Source of the DNA: Ciceribacter sp. L1K22
GTDB taxonomy: Bacteria; Pseudomonadota; Alphaproteobacteria; Rhizobiales; Rhizobiaceae
Reading direction: 5' to 3'
DNA length: 64,000 nt
Assembly: GCF_017599385.1 (NCBI RefSeq)
Contig: NZ_JAGFPK010000001.1
Coordinates: forward strand, 188,177 to 252,176
In this document: one piece after another, positions 10,943 to 21,993 of the stretch
Position numbering within the stretch: the first letter of the stretch is position 1
Layout: every line of letters starts with the position of its first letter
Made by a program: the position numbers and the translations under genes
The notes under the pieces: generated by a model
The model's input: only the letters and a program-made list of their open reading frames with translations
Databases searched by the model: none
What the model was told of the DNA's origin: nothing

Positions 10943-11782
10943 ATGACTGCGCGTATGGACCAACGTTTTGCTGCCCTGAAGGCAGAAGGCCGCCCGGCTC
11001 TCGTCACCTATTTCATGGGTGGCGATCCGGACTACGACACGTCGCTTGCGATCATGAAGGCCCTCCCGGAAGCCGGCGCCGACGTCATTGAACTCGGCAT
11101 GCCCTTCTCGGATCCGATGGCCGATGGCCCGGCAATCCAGCTTGCCGGCCAGCGGGCTTTGAAGGCCGGCCAGACCCTCGTGCGCACGCTCGATCTGGCC
11201 CGCGAATTCCGCAAGACCGACAACGAAACGCCGATCGTCATGATGGGGTACTACAACCCGATCTACGTCTATGGCGTCGAGCGTTTCCTTGACGACGCAC
11301 TCGCCGCCGGCATCGACGGCCTGATCGTCGTCGACCTCCCGCCGGAAATGGATGACGAACTCTGCATCCCGGCCCGCAGCCGCGATATCAACTTCATCCG
11401 TCTAGCGACCCCGACCACCGACGACAAGCGTCTTCCGACCGTTCTGAAAAATACCTCGGGCTTCGTCTATTATGTCTCGATGAACGGCATCACCGGCTCG
11501 TCGCTGCCCGATCCTTCGCGTGTTGCCGGCGCCGTCCAGCGCATCAAGGCGCACACGGACCTGCCGATCTGCGTCGGATTTGGCGTCAAGACCGCCGAAC
11601 ATGCGCGCCTCATCGGTGCCAATGCCGATGGTGTCGTGGTCGGTACTGCGATCGTCAATCAGGTTGCCACCAACCTCACAGCCGATGGAAAAGCGACGGC
11701 GGATACGGTTCAGGCCGTCGCCACGCTGGTGCGCGGACTGGCAAGCGGCGTGCGTTCTGCCCGCCTTGCTGCTGCCGAATAA
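10943..11782 (+). CDS. trpA: Tryptophan synthase alpha chain
   Basis: Cleaves indole-3-glycerol phosphate to indole for TrpB. It is a 279-residue TIM barrel with catalytic Glu in [18 protein letters not shown] and Asp in VVDLPPEM. The phosphate site is in the C-terminal GFGVKTAEH and GVVVGTAIV strands. It starts 2 bases after the trpB stop, so the genes are probably coupled. Confidence 0.98.
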   Translation: MTARMDQRFAALKAEGRPALVTYFMGGDPDYDTSLAIMKALPEAGADVIELGMPFSDPMADGPAIQLAGQRALKAGQTLVRTLDLAREFRKTDNETPIVMMGYYNPIYVYGVERFLDDALAAGIDGLIVVDLPPEMDDELCIPARSRDINFIRLATPTTDDKRLPTVLKNTSGFVYYVSMNGITGSSLPDPSRVAGAVQRIKAHTDLPICVGFGVKTAEHARLIGANADGVVVGTAIVNQVATNLTADGKATADTVQAVATLVRGLASGVRSARLAAAE

Positions 11783-11820
11783 GCACCCCATATGGGCTTT
11801 AAACATCAGGAGTACGCCGC

Positions 11821-12729
11821 GTGAACTGGATCACCAACTATGTGCGCCCGCGAATCAATTCCATGCTGGGCCGCCGCGAAGTTCCGGAAAACCTCTGGAT
11901 CAAGTGCCCGGAAACGGGCGAGATGGTCTTCCACAAGGACCTGGAAGAGAATAAGTGGGTGATCCCGGCTTCCGGCTATCACATGAAGATGCCGGCCAAG
12001 GCGCGCCTGACGGATCTCTTTGACGATGGAGCATACGAAGCCCTGCCACAGCCGAAAGTGGCGCAGGATCCGCTGAAGTTCCGCGATTCCAAGAAATACA
12101 CCGATCGCCTTCGCGACAGCCGCGTGAAGACGGATCAGGAAGACACGATCGTTGCCGGAGTCGGCACGGTGCAGGGCCTGAAGCTCGTGGCCGTCGTTCA
12201 CGAATTCAATTTCATGGGCGGTTCGCTCGGCATCGCCGCCGGCGAAGCGATCGTGAAGGCGTTCGAACGCGCCATCAAGGAAAAGTGCCCGTTGGTCATG
12301 TTCCCGGCTTCGGGTGGCGCTCGCATGCAGGAGGGCATCCTCTCGCTGATGCAGCTGCCGCGCACGACGGTGGCCGTCGACATGCTGAAGGAAGCCGGCC
12401 AGCCCTATATCGTGGTCCTGACCAACCCGACCACGGGCGGCGTCACGGCGTCCTATGCCATGTTGGGCGATCTCCACATCGCGGAACCGGGCGCCGAGAT
12501 ATGCTTTGCCGGCAAGCGCGTCATCGAGCAGACCATCCGCGAAAAGCTGCCCGAGGGCTTCCAGACTTCGGAATACCTGTTGGAGCACGGCATGGTCGAT
12601 ATGGTGGTCAAGCGTCATGACATTCCTGACACGCTGGCTCGCGTCCTGCGAATGATGCTGAAAAAGCCGCAGCCAGACACTCGAAAGAAGCTGCCCGCGC
12701 CTGAGGCCATTGCCGTCTCACCTGCTTAA
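11821..12729 (+). CDS. accD: Acetyl-CoA carboxylase carboxyltransferase subunit beta
   Basis: The carboxyltransferase beta subunit makes malonyl-CoA with AccA for fatty-acid synthesis. It has 302 residues and starts with GTG. The crotonase-like core is clear ([12 protein letters not shown], then [13 protein letters not shown]). The N-terminal zinc-ribbon module, which normally carries four cysteines in two CxxC pairs, is kept in outline ([10 protein letters not shown]) but has only one cysteine (Cys29); the others are Gly, Ile/Ala or Tyr-type residues. It therefore probably does not bind zinc. It follows trpA by 38 bases and precedes folC. Confidence 0.96.
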   Translation: MNWITNYVRPRINSMLGRREVPENLWIKCPETGEMVFHKDLEENKWVIPASGYHMKMPAKARLTDLFDDGAYEALPQPKVAQDPLKFRDSKKYTDRLRDSRVKTDQEDTIVAGVGTVQGLKLVAVVHEFNFMGGSLGIAAGEAIVKAFERAIKEKCPLVMFPASGGARMQEGILSLMQLPRTTVAVDMLKEAGQPYIVVLTNPTTGGVTASYAMLGDLHIAEPGAEICFAGKRVIEQTIREKLPEGFQTSEYLLEHGMVDMVVKRHDIPDTLARVLRMMLKKPQPDTRKKLPAPEAIAVSPA

Positions 12730-12768
12730 TCCGCGCCGCACCGAACAGCTGTCGACGAGATCATAGAA

Positions 12769-14112
12769 ATGACCAAGCCCGCCATCAGTGAGGCAGAGCT
12801 GGAGATCGAAAGGCTCATGGGCTTGCACCCAAAGGGCTATGATCTCTCGTTGACGCGCATCACCCGTCTTCTTGAAACGCTGGGAAATCCCCAAAAGCGT
12901 TTGCCTCCCGTCATCCATGTGGCCGGAACAAACGGGAAAGGCTCTGTGTCGGCTTTTTGCCGTGCACTGTTGGAAGCCGGCGGCATGAGCGTGCACGTTC
13001 ATACCTCACCGCATCTTGTCCGATGGCACGAGCGATATCGCATTGGTCGAAAAGGCGAACCCGGACGCTTTGTGGAGGACGCAAAGTTTGCCGATGCTGT
13101 TCGGCGCGTGGCTGAAGCCAATGCGGGCCAGCAAATTACCGTATTCGAAATTCTGACAGCTGTCGCATTCCTGCTCTTCTCCGAGGAACCTGCTGATGTT
13201 GTGATTATGGAAGTGGGCATGGGGGGCCGCTTTGACTGCACTAACGTCATCGAACAACCCGCTGTTTCAATCGTCATGCCCATATCTCTCGACCATCAAG
13301 CCTATCTCGGTGATCGCGTGGAACTGATCGCCGCGGAGAAGGCGGGGATAATGAAGCGCGGCTGTCCAGTCGTGATTGGTCATCAGGAGTTTGACGCCGC
13401 GCTGGAGGTTCTTATGACGACCGCTGAGCGACTGTCCTGTCCCATGAGTGTCTATGGACAGGATTACTTCGGTCACGAGGAGTTCGGCCGATTGATCTAT
13501 CAGGATGAGTTCGGTCTCTCCGATCTTCCGTTGCCGCGGCTTCCCGGTCGTCATCAGTACGCAAACGCAGCAGCGGCCATCCGTGCGGTGAAGGCGGCAG
13601 GCGTCGTATTGACCGAAGACATTGTCGCCAAGGCTATGACGACGGTTGAATGGCCGGGACGACTTCAGCTTCTGACAGAGGGAGCGCTCTATGCAGCAGC
13701 TCCAGACGGCTGTGAGTTATGGGTCGACGGCGGCCACAATCCCGGCGCCGGAGAGGTGATAGCCGAGGCAATGGCGAGTTTCGAGGAACGCACATCGCGC
13801 CCACTTGTTCTCATCATCGGAATGCTCAACACCAAGGACCCGACCGGCTATTTCCAAGCCTTTGCAGGTATCGCGTCTCACGTTTACACCGTTCCCATCA
13901 GGGGAACGGATAATGCCCTTGACCCAGTTGTCCTGGCGGATGCTGCTATGGATGCTGGGCTGGTGGCGGAGCCCGTGTCGAGCATCCTGGACGCTCTGCA
14001 CGCCGTAACGGAGCGACAGGAGAAGGATGTTGCCGCCCCCCGCGTCATGATCGGTGGGTCGTTGTATCTGGCAGGTAATGCCCTTGCAGACAACGGCACT
14101 CCCCCGAATTGA
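12769..14112 (+). CDS. folC: Bifunctional folylpolyglutamate / dihydrofolate synthase
   Basis: Adds glutamate to folates and joins dihydropteroate to glutamate. It has 447 residues and belongs to the Mur ligase fold. The P-loop is VAGTNGKGSVSAF near residue 48, the metal-site region is EVGMGGRFDCTNVI, and the C-terminal ligase domain holds WVDGGHNPGAGEV. It follows accD by 39 bases. By eye its third codon positions are less G/C-rich than those of trpFBA-accD. A hairpin follows its stop. Confidence 0.97.
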   Translation: MTKPAISEAELEIERLMGLHPKGYDLSLTRITRLLETLGNPQKRLPPVIHVAGTNGKGSVSAFCRALLEAGGMSVHVHTSPHLVRWHERYRIGRKGEPGRFVEDAKFADAVRRVAEANAGQQITVFEILTAVAFLLFSEEPADVVIMEVGMGGRFDCTNVIEQPAVSIVMPISLDHQAYLGDRVELIAAEKAGIMKRGCPVVIGHQEFDAALEVLMTTAERLSCPMSVYGQDYFGHEEFGRLIYQDEFGLSDLPLPRLPGRHQYANAAAAIRAVKAAGVVLTEDIVAKAMTTVEWPGRLQLLTEGALYAAAPDGCELWVDGGHNPGAGEVIAEAMASFEERTSRPLVLIIGMLNTKDPTGYFQAFAGIASHVYTVPIRGTDNALDPVVLADAAMDAGLVAEPVSSILDALHAVTERQEKDVAAPRVMIGGSLYLAGNALADNGTPPN

Positions 14113-14113
14113 A

Positions 14114-14135
14114 GAAGCCCGGCGTACCGGGCTTC
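14114..14135. terminator. Hairpin between convergent folC and trxA
   Basis: GAAGCCCGG at 14114-14122 pairs perfectly with CCGGGCTTC at 14127-14135 around a 4-base loop. There is no clear T-run on either strand, so it may be a weak bidirectional terminator or an RNA 3-prime stabilising hairpin. Confidence 0.5.
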
Positions 14136-14164
14136 ACATTCATCGACTTATGCTAGCAGTGAGC

Positions 14165-14485
14165 TTAAACTGCTCCAGCGATCCAGCTTGACAAAGCTGT
14201 TTTGGGGGCCGCTCCGACCTTGATGTCGGCAACCTCGCCACCCTTGAACATCGCAAGAGTCGGAATAGACCGAACGCCGAATTTGGCGGCGAGCTCGGGG
14301 TTTTCATCGATATTCAACTTGGCGATCTTGACCTTTCCAGCCATCTCCTGCGAGATTTCTTCCAGGCTCGGTCCGATCATCTTGCAGGGGCCGCACCATT
14401 CAGCCCAGAAATCCACGATGACAGGCTCAGCAGATTCAAGAACCTCCGCCTGGAAATTTGCGTTGTCGACTTTAACCGTAGCCAT
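14165..14485 (-). CDS. trxA: Thioredoxin
   Basis: A 106-residue cytoplasmic thioredoxin with the redox motif WCGPC in [15 protein letters not shown] and the cis-proline region RSIPTLAMF. The ATG at 14485 gives the family length; longer in-frame starts would add an unrelated arginine-rich stretch. It is the last gene of the minus-strand block, 76 bases after addA. General protein-disulfide reductant; a conserved neighbour of addAB and folC in rhizobia. Confidence 0.96.
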   Translation of the reverse strand: MATVKVDNANFQAEVLESAEPVIVDFWAEWCGPCKMIGPSLEEISQEMAGKVKIAKLNIDENPELAAKFGVRSIPTLAMFKGGEVADIKVGAAPKTALSSWIAGAV

Positions 14486-14561
14486 GATTGCTCCTTTCGC
14501 GGTCGAAGTATCTGACAGACATGTGAGAACGTTGGCCCGCCTTTTCAATGGGGCCTGTATT

Positions 14562-17500
14562 TCACAGTGTGTTGAGCTCGGCAAGCGTGCTGTCCAGCAA
14601 CTCAGGTGGAAGCTCAAGCAGCTTCGCCTCTTCGGTGTATATCAGCAAGCCGTCAATTAAATGGCCTGGGTAGATGGGTTTCAGAAGTTCCCGATATATC
14701 GCCAGCTGAGCTCTATGAGTGAAGGGGACGTGAGAAAGATCGCGTGGTGGAATACGGTTCGTCTTGTAGTCGATCAGGATGACCCGTCCCTCGACCACGG
14801 CAAGCCTGTCGATTCGTCCACTCACCGCCCGGTCTTCACCAGCGATCATCAGAGTTCCCATGATGGATACCTCTGCCTGTCCGTAGGACGACATTATCTT
14901 CCTCATATCGGGGTGCTGGATAAGTTGGGCTATCTGCTGAAACAGTTGCAGGCGTTGCACTGTTGTCCAGAACCGCGCCGCGCGCGAAATGTAACGCTCC
15001 GCCGCGGCCATCCGATCTTGTTCCGACACGTCTGGTAAAACCTGCAGCAGTCGATGAACCAGGCGTCCTTTTTGCAAGGCTCTGTCGCTCTCCTGCTTCG
15101 GCGCGAAGAGCCTTGATCCGATGATAGCGTCACTAGGCGCATCCTCAACAAAAAAGCCGACGCCCGAAGGGCTCAGGGGACGCGGAAGTTGGCTCGGAGG
15201 TGGCAATGGCGTGAGCAAGGCGGGCGGGAGTTCATATTGTTGCAATCTGGCAGGTGGAGGTTCGTGTCCTTCAATTCGAGCAGCCTGTTCAGGCAGCTCC
15301 CAGACGATGCCGTCCCACTGGTCCCCAGCTGTGGTGAAACGTTCCTCCCGACAAAACCTCGACTCTGCACGCAACGCGGTACTCACCATGTCGTGCCATA
15401 TGTCGCTCGGCCTCTGCTTACCGCAGTATCCGCAGATGACGAGGCGATCGGCTGCTCGGGTCATGCCCACATAAAGAAGGCGCCTGTACTCATCTTCGGC
15501 CAGCTGGCGAATCCGGTCACGATCGAACTGCGAGACGCATGTCTCCAGGTTTTTCGTCGGCACCCAGATTGGCACTGTCTTGCCGTGCTCTGTTGTCGCA
15601 AACCGGAACCGCGGCAGATGGTTGCTATTGAAGGGTCGACCCCCACCATCGACAAGGAAGACAACCGGGGCTTCCAGACCCTTCGAGGCATGGACGGTCA
15701 TAATCCGTACCTCGTCACGGGAGGAGTCCTGCTCTCGCTTGATTTCCGGCGCTTCGGTTTCGAGCGCGGCAACAAATGCCTGGAGGCCTGGCATGCCTCC
15801 GCTCTCGTGATCTAGAGTGAGGTTGGTGAATTCGTCGAGAACGTCCGCTGCTTCTGATCCTAATCGACCCAGAAATTTGCGTCTGCCCCCAAAGGCGCCA
15901 AGCACATGGGCGTAGAAGCCATGGACGGACGACCGTCGCGAAAGCTCGACCAGTTGCAGCAGCTCTGATGTGACCCCGTGCCAGACGCTGTCTGCATCCG
16001 TTTCAGCCAACGTCAGGATTCTCTGCCAAAGGGAATATCCTTCCGGACGGAACGCGGCTGCTTCATAAAGCTCCGTTTCGGTGAGATTGAAAAGTGGGCT
16101 TTTCAGGAGCGAAGCAAGAGACAGATCGTCGGACGGCAGCAATACGAAACGGCCAAGCGCAAGAAGATCTTGAATGGCTATGTGTGTCGTCAGCTTTAAT
16201 CGATCCGCGCCTGCCACGGGGATATTGCCGCGACGCTTCAGCTCCCGCGTAAGTGCTCCCACAAAGCTGTCACGTTTCCGAACAAGCACGAGAATGTCTC
16301 CTGCGCGGATGGCGCGTTCGACGCCATCGTCGACGATTTTGCCCTGCCTGATCATCTGCTCCATTGTTTCGGCGATACGCCGCGCGACGATCGCCGGAGG
16401 AGCGTTCTCAGGGGTCGAATCGAAGGGAGCAGTCCAATCATCGCTTTTCTGCGTCGCGTCCGCAGCGATCATGTCCCAAACTTCGACGCGGCCGGGGTGA
16501 CCGATACGGTTCGAGACATGAACGATCGCTTCGGACGACCCGCTCAAGCCACGAGCGTTGTCCTGGAAACGGAAGACCTGGTCGACCGCTGAAAGAACCG
16601 CTCCGGTTGACCGGAAGGAAAGCGGAAGGCGTACGGCACTGAAATCCAGGCCCCCCTGGCTGACGTCTCTTTCCGTAGCGCGGCTTTCCTCTGAAAAACG
16701 TTCGGGTCTAGCGCCCTGGAACGAGTAGATCGACTGCTTCTCATCGCCCACAGCGAAGAAGGTACGCAAGCCCGGACGAGCGCTCTCGCCCGAAAAGAAA
16801 TCGTCACGAAGCGATCGTATTACCGACCATTGTACGGGACTGGTATCCTGAGCCTCGTCGACGAGGATATGGTCAATACCCTGATCCAGCTTATAGTGAA
16901 CCCAGGGGGCGGCGTCGCTTTTGGTCAGGAGCTCCGCTGTTCGCGCAATCAGATCTTCGAAGTCCAACTGACCCCGGACCTTCTTCCGATACTCATAATC
17001 GCCAATCAGGAATTGAGCGAGGACCAGAGCCGCCGAAGTTGCTTCGTATGTCTGTACAAGTCGTACTCGCTCGCGGCACTGCAACAAGTGTTCTTGCGCC
17101 TTGGTGAACCAGTCGCCGACATCGATCACCTGCCGCTGCATTTCCGCCGTAGCAACTGTTTTCACACTTTTCGGCGCCCCAAGCTTTGTCAGAAGTGCGT
17201 TCTCTAGCCGGGCAAGTTTCAGCATAGGATCTGTTTCGCCAGTCGCCGCACGCAATTCGGAGGCGACTGCTTGAGCATTGGCTCCGCCGATTTTGTCGGC
17301 AAGCTCAAGATAAACCGCAAGATTTTCGCCTGAGAGGCCGGCCAATGGCCAAACAGCCTCAGCGGCCGACCGAACCGTCTCGGTCTCCTTCAAGCCGAGG
17401 CGACCACGGAGCACTTGGTTGAAACCGTCTCCGCGCTCCGCCGCGGAAAGGAAATCCCGCAATGACTGCCGATTGCTGACAATATCAGCAAGAAGAGCTT

Positions 17501-18104
17501 CAAGGCCGTGTTCGTCAGCCAAGGAAAGAACGTGCTCGAAGGCGCGCACGAGTTCCGGATTCTGCCTCGCAGAGGCGAGCGTCAGAAGCGAACGCTTGAC
17601 ATCATCAAGAAGCGTTGAGGCCGCCCTATCCTCCAGGACGGTAAAATGGCCCGCCACATTGGCCTCAAGCGGAAACTGGTGCAGCAGCGCCTCGCAGAAT
17701 GCGTGGATGGTCTGAATCTTGAGACCGCCTGGAGTTTCGAGAGCCTTGGCGAAGAGTTGTCGAGCGTCGCGTAGCTTGGCTTGGTTCGGAGACTGTCCCT
17801 CGATTTTCTCGATCCGCAGGGCGAGTTGTTGATCATCCAGTCTCGCCCACTCGGCCAGCCGTGCAAAGACGCGATTGGACATCTCAGATGCGGCTGCTTT
17901 CGTGTAGGTCAGGCAAAGAACGGAAGAGGGCCTTGCCCCAGACAGCAGCAGTCTGATGACTCGTTGCGTTAGCACATGCGTCTTGCCAGATCCGGCGTTC
18001 GCTGACACCCATGCGGATCGTCGGGGATCGGAGGCGAGGGCTTGCTGCGCTGTTGTCCAGTCCGCCGGATTCAGTCCCTCCGGCATCATTGTAACATCAC
18101 TCAT
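14562..18104 (-). CDS. addA: Double-strand break repair helicase-nuclease AddA
   Basis: AddA is the UvrD-type helicase and nuclease subunit of AddAB, the alphaproteobacterial counterpart of RecBCD, which processes double-strand ends for RecA. It has 1180 residues. The Walker A motif [10 protein letters not shown] is at about residues 35-44, the DEAQDTSP box and [15 protein letters not shown] (helicase motif V region) follow, and the C-terminal nuclease motif is ILIDYKTNR. The ATG at 18104 overlaps the end of addB by 8 bases. An upstream extension of 46 residues inside addB has no conserved features, so I rejected it. Confidence 0.96.
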   Translation of the reverse strand: MSDVTMMPEGLNPADWTTAQQALASDPRRSAWVSANAGSGKTHVLTQRVIRLLLSGARPSSVLCLTYTKAAASEMSNRVFARLAEWARLDDQQLALRIEKIEGQSPNQAKLRDARQLFAKALETPGGLKIQTIHAFCEALLHQFPLEANVAGHFTVLEDRAASTLLDDVKRSLLTLASARQNPELVRAFEHVLSLADEHGLEALLADIVSNRQSLRDFLSAAERGDGFNQVLRGRLGLKETETVRSAAEAVWPLAGLSGENLAVYLELADKIGGANAQAVASELRAATGETDPMLKLARLENALLTKLGAPKSVKTVATAEMQRQVIDVGDWFTKAQEHLLQCRERVRLVQTYEATSAALVLAQFLIGDYEYRKKVRGQLDFEDLIARTAELLTKSDAAPWVHYKLDQGIDHILVDEAQDTSPVQWSVIRSLRDDFFSGESARPGLRTFFAVGDEKQSIYSFQGARPERFSEESRATERDVSQGGLDFSAVRLPLSFRSTGAVLSAVDQVFRFQDNARGLSGSSEAIVHVSNRIGHPGRVEVWDMIAADATQKSDDWTAPFDSTPENAPPAIVARRIAETMEQMIRQGKIVDDGVERAIRAGDILVLVRKRDSFVGALTRELKRRGNIPVAGADRLKLTTHIAIQDLLALGRFVLLPSDDLSLASLLKSPLFNLTETELYEAAAFRPEGYSLWQRILTLAETDADSVWHGVTSELLQLVELSRRSSVHGFYAHVLGAFGGRRKFLGRLGSEAADVLDEFTNLTLDHESGGMPGLQAFVAALETEAPEIKREQDSSRDEVRIMTVHASKGLEAPVVFLVDGGGRPFNSNHLPRFRFATTEHGKTVPIWVPTKNLETCVSQFDRDRIRQLAEDEYRRLLYVGMTRAADRLVICGYCGKQRPSDIWHDMVSTALRAESRFCREERFTTAGDQWDGIVWELPEQAARIEGHEPPPARLQQYELPPALLTPLPPPSQLPRPLSPSGVGFFVEDAPSDAIIGSRLFAPKQESDRALQKGRLVHRLLQVLPDVSEQDRMAAAERYISRAARFWTTVQRLQLFQQIAQLIQHPDMRKIMSSYGQAEVSIMGTLMIAGEDRAVSGRIDRLAVVEGRVILIDYKTNRIPPRDLSHVPFTHRAQLAIYRELLKPIYPGHLIDGLLIYTEEAKLLELPPELLDSTLAELNTL

Positions 18105-21100
18105 CGCCGACCTCGTCGGCTTCGGCGGTCGACCATTCCGCCACGCGCGCAAGATGATCGTAGTCTCCGCCGAGATCGCCTTGCTGGAAAGGTATGAGAC
18201 GGGACACAAAGCCGCGCTCGCCGCTAAACAGAAGCGCGACAAAGCGGTTTAGCTGTGATGCGGCGTCCGATCCCAGGTCTGACGCGGACTTTACTTTGTC
18301 GCCCTTGCCGCTCTGCTCATTGTTCACTGCCTCAGCCCCAAAACGCGCACCCGGACGAAGACGCACATACAGTAGATCGTTCGGTTTGCGGATGCCGACG
18401 TTTTTAAAGGCACCGGCCTGAAGCGCGGCTGCCTCGAGAGGCAGCTGCGGATCGAGAAGGCTTCTTGCCTGAGCCACGCTGGGGCTGGAGCCAGTCTTGT
18501 AATCGATTATATCCGCAAGACCGTCGATCCGAATATCGATTCTGTCGGCAACGCCCGTCAGACGGATACCAGCACCCTCTAGTTCAAAGCCTGCGGGAAC
18601 CTCTGTAAACGACTGGCTATATGATCCCTGCCGATTTTGCTCCCATTGCAAAAATGGATCGGCAATGCCCCAGAAGCGGTGACGCCAGACAACATCTATA
18701 TGCGGCGGAAGCTTCGCGGCCGCGAAGCACTCGTTAATGATTCGCTCGACCTCGGATCGCTCCACCTCATTTCGTGAGAGCATCGCCTCGCGCACAAGCC
18801 GTTCCACTATCTTATGGTAGAGTGTGCCTCGTTCAGCAGGTCCCGGTTCGCAGCTGAAGGGGGCGATCGGTTCAAGTCTGAGGATACGTCTCGCATAAAT
18901 CGAATAAGGATCACGCCGCAGTCGTGCCACCTCGCTGAAGGAGTACTGGCGTGGCTGCAAGGCCGCATCGGGCCTTGGCTCGGGACGTCGCGCCGCAGGC
19001 TGGGCTTCGCCTTCATCGAGCATCGCAACGAACTGTCTGTACCGATCACCACGTAGCTGGAGTTCTTCAGCAAGACCGTCACCGGCAAGTGCAAGCAGTC
19101 GCTGCAACCAGCGGGAGGCGACGGTGGGTGTGTTCCCTTGGCGCAAGGAGCGCGAAAAAATCAGCCTCCTGGTGCCGCACGCCATTTCGAAGTCGTGCGC
19201 CAGCTGGCCGGTCCGCCGCTCGGGTGGCTGAAGACCGATGTCTGTCTTCATCGTCCGCGACAGAAAGGGATTGTTCGTCGTCTGCGTTGGCCAAGAGCCT
19301 TCATTCAGACCTCCCAGAACCATCGTGTCGACATTCTGGAGGCGGGCCTCGAGGGTACCGAAGATAAAGACCCGAGGGTGCCGCATGGCTCTTGGCTTCA
19401 CGGCCTCGCCCGCACTAAAAGCTTCGACGAGATCGATCCACTCGAGACCGGTGGCTTCCAGCTGTCCGTCCGTTTCGATGATCTGCTCGAGCAGGTTCGC
19501 CAGCTTCTCGCCCGCCTCGTCACCCCATAAGCTGGATAGGTCGCCTCGATCATCAATGCACACGGCTTCCAAGGCCTGACCGGTAAGGACTGCCCACTCG
19601 GAGAGCGGTAGTCGACGGTCTGCGGCATTCTTAAGATAGGCGAGTGCGTGGTCCATCAGCGTGGCAAGAGTGGCGGCCCCGGCCACCGCTTCTTCGCCGA
19701 GGTTCTTTCTCCAAAGGGGTGGATGCCTCTCCTGCGACTGTGCCTTCAGTTGATCTTCAAGAAGGCTCCGCACGTCTTTTATGTTCGCGTTTTTTGTCCC
19801 GCCTCGCAGCGCCAACAGCTCCAGCATCTCGGCCGATGTCACGATGTCGTGTTCGTTGCAGCCGAAACGTGCGAGCGGATGTTTTAACAATCCGGCGATC
19901 GTCGTCGGATTGCCGGGCTGCAAGCACGCGTCGAGCAGCAGACCAAGGATCGTCCCCTGCCTGCTTCCTGTGAGCGGTGTGCCGGCGGTGTCATCGGCGG
20001 CAATGTGATAGCGCGCCAGTTCTGCGACAACCCGCTTGGCAAGGTTCCGATCGGGAGTGACAAGCGCCACCCGGCTTTCGCCGGCGGCGCCGACATCCTC
20101 CAGCGCCAGACGGAGCGCGGTGGCGATGGCAGCCGCCTCTTCCCGCTCGTTAGCGGCTTCGATCAGGCTGACATCCTTAAAGGCATTCGAGATCCGCCCC
20201 GGATCGAAGCTGGACCGCCATTCCATCCAACTGTCGGTGGCGCCGGCCGGCGTTAACGCACGCGAAATGATCTCTGCCCGATCCGCCAGGTCGTCGTCCG
20301 GCCGTCCAAGTGCGGTGACATCATTTCGATGAACTCCCAACTGTTTCAGCAATTGGGACAATCCGTACTGTGGATGACTGCGCGAGGCAGGATCAGGAAT
20401 ACTCATGTCCCCGAGTTGAGCTCCAACGAGTGACCAATGAGCGTCGGGCATCGTCTGATCAAGACCCGGCAAGACCACGATACCTTCCGGTATCGATGCT
20501 GCTGCCGCAATCAACTCAGCTGCTGCGGGAATGGAGCCCGTGGATCCTGCAATAATGACGGGGTCTCGGCTATCGAGCGCAAGTAGCCGTGCGGCTTCAC
20601 CCCGGAGTTGGGCGTTGCGATGTCGCACGGGGGAAGAGCGGTTCAGTTCGTTCAGTCGATCGGGCCAGAACGTTCTCGCTATCTTGAGGAACTCCAGCGT
20701 CAGCTGCCACCATCCGGCAAAGTTGCCGGCCTCGATGGTCTCCAGGAGATTCCAGTCGGTTTCTTCCGTCTCGATCGCATCGATCAGTTCGGCGAGCGCC
20801 CTCGCGAGCCACACCGCGTCCGCGGGGCTTGCGGGCGCCACGAGCGGGGTATCAGAATGAAGACTGCGGACGATTTCGGGCAGCTGGTTCCGCCAGGCGA
20901 GAATCAGCCGTCCGAGTTCGATGAGGCGCGCCGTATTACTGATCGGTGGGTAGAAATCGAGAATATCAGGCGCGTCCACATCGAAGTAACCAAGATCTTC
21001 TTCCGTTTCGCCGAGCGGCTTTATGATCGGCAGTATGGCGGTCTGACCACCCATGAGATCGACAAACTCCGACCGCAATTCGCGGGCTGCGCGACGGGTG

Positions 21101-21258
21101 GGCAGATAAATCGTTATCTTGGCGAGAGCCAGCGGATCGGTCGGATCATGCCGAAAGCCTCGGATAAGCCGGCCGTTGAGCAAGCCACTCGCCAGCTCCC
21201 GGAGGAAAGGCACACCCGGGGCGATGGTCATGATCTGTCCCGCTCGCCCGCGCGTCAT
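18097..21258 (-). CDS. addB: Double-strand break repair protein AddB (alphaproteobacterial type)
   Basis: Partner of AddA, 1053 residues. The N-terminal helicase-like region begins with the TIAPGVPFLRELA and LPTRRAARELRSEF segments. A central VLGGLNEGSWP motif marks the RecC/AddB-like core, and the C-terminal exonuclease domain carries DIIDYKTGSSPS. Its ATG lies 1 base after the stop of the nucleotidyltransferase gene, so translation is probably coupled. A second possible start is 27 bases further in. Confidence 0.95.
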   Translation of the reverse strand: MTRGRAGQIMTIAPGVPFLRELASGLLNGRLIRGFRHDPTDPLALAKITIYLPTRRAARELRSEFVDLMGGQTAILPIIKPLGETEEDLGYFDVDAPDILDFYPPISNTARLIELGRLILAWRNQLPEIVRSLHSDTPLVAPASPADAVWLARALAELIDAIETEETDWNLLETIEAGNFAGWWQLTLEFLKIARTFWPDRLNELNRSSPVRHRNAQLRGEAARLLALDSRDPVIIAGSTGSIPAAAELIAAAASIPEGIVVLPGLDQTMPDAHWSLVGAQLGDMSIPDPASRSHPQYGLSQLLKQLGVHRNDVTALGRPDDDLADRAEIISRALTPAGATDSWMEWRSSFDPGRISNAFKDVSLIEAANEREEAAAIATALRLALEDVGAAGESRVALVTPDRNLAKRVVAELARYHIAADDTAGTPLTGSRQGTILGLLLDACLQPGNPTTIAGLLKHPLARFGCNEHDIVTSAEMLELLALRGGTKNANIKDVRSLLEDQLKAQSQERHPPLWRKNLGEEAVAGAATLATLMDHALAYLKNAADRRLPLSEWAVLTGQALEAVCIDDRGDLSSLWGDEAGEKLANLLEQIIETDGQLEATGLEWIDLVEAFSAGEAVKPRAMRHPRVFIFGTLEARLQNVDTMVLGGLNEGSWPTQTTNNPFLSRTMKTDIGLQPPERRTGQLAHDFEMACGTRRLIFSRSLRQGNTPTVASRWLQRLLALAGDGLAEELQLRGDRYRQFVAMLDEGEAQPAARRPEPRPDAALQPRQYSFSEVARLRRDPYSIYARRILRLEPIAPFSCEPGPAERGTLYHKIVERLVREAMLSRNEVERSEVERIINECFAAAKLPPHIDVVWRHRFWGIADPFLQWEQNRQGSYSQSFTEVPAGFELEGAGIRLTGVADRIDIRIDGLADIIDYKTGSSPSVAQARSLLDPQLPLEAAALQAGAFKNVGIRKPNDLLYVRLRPGARFGAEAVNNEQSGKGDKVKSASDLGSDAASQLNRFVALLFSGERGFVSRLIPFQQGDLGGDYDHLARVAEWSTAEADEVGDE

Positions 21259-21259
21259 G

Positions 21260-21988
21260 TCATCGGTCCTCCTCGTGTTCGCGCATCGTGTGTTCTGCAG
21301 CTACAATTGCCTCAGGCGTGCCGACGGTGATCCAGTGACCGGAGAGCTCTATCCCATACAGACGACCCGCAGAGATCGCCTTGTCAAAATAGAGGTTGAG
21401 ATTGAATGCTTCGGATGGAGCATCGGAAAAAAGCGCTGGATCAAGAACCAGCGCTCCCGCGTACACAACCGGATGTTCGTCGCCATCGACATATCGGGTA
21501 AGCTTGCCCGTCGGTGCCATTGAAAAATCGCGCTTTTCATTGTGCCCCGTTGTCCGTTCGGGTGGCACGCAAAGGAGCGCCATGTCCATGCTGCCAGGAT
21601 CGAAAAATTCCGCAAGCCGGTGAAGATTGGAGGACGATGACGTTTCGCCGATCCAGAAAAGATCGGCATTCATCACGAATACGGGCGCATCTGCGAGCTG
21701 CTGGAGTCCCTTGACCAGACCGCCGCCCGAGTTCAGCAGGCCTTGCCGCTCATCCGATACTAATACTTGCAGGCGGGAGTAGGTGGATAAGTGCGCCATC
21801 ATCGCATCCGCATGATGATGGACGTTGACGACTGCTCGTTCCACACCCGCCTCGGCGAGCAGATCCAGTGCGTAGTCGATCAACGGCTTTCCAGCAACCT
21901 GTATGAGCGGTTTAGGCGTCGTGTCCGTGAGAGGACGCATGCGCGTGCCAAGCCCAGCGGCCAGCACCATCGCTTCGGTGATTTTCAT
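21260..21988 (-). CDS. NTP-transferase, probably MurU-like MurNAc-1-phosphate uridylyltransferase
   Basis: A 242-residue sugar-nucleotide pyrophosphorylase fold with the signature AAGLGTRMRPLT and KPLIQVAGKPLI at the N-terminus, and the metal-binding NADLFW segment. In Pseudomonas, MurU makes UDP-MurNAc from MurNAc-1-phosphate produced by the kinase AmgK. The upstream gene here encodes a kinase of just that type, so the same anhydro-muropeptide recycling step is inferred. Mannose-1-phosphate guanylyltransferase is the main alternative. Start: ATG 21988, or TTG 21997 overlapping the upstream stop. Confidence 0.82.
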   Translation of the reverse strand: MKITEAMVLAAGLGTRMRPLTDTTPKPLIQVAGKPLIDYALDLLAEAGVERAVVNVHHHADAMMAHLSTYSRLQVLVSDERQGLLNSGGGLVKGLQQLADAPVFVMNADLFWIGETSSSSNLHRLAEFFDPGSMDMALLCVPPERTTGHNEKRDFSMAPTGKLTRYVDGDEHPVVYAGALVLDPALFSDAPSEAFNLNLYFDKAISAGRLYGIELSGHWITVGTPEAIVAAEHTMREHEEDR

Positions 21989-21993
21989 GTCAG

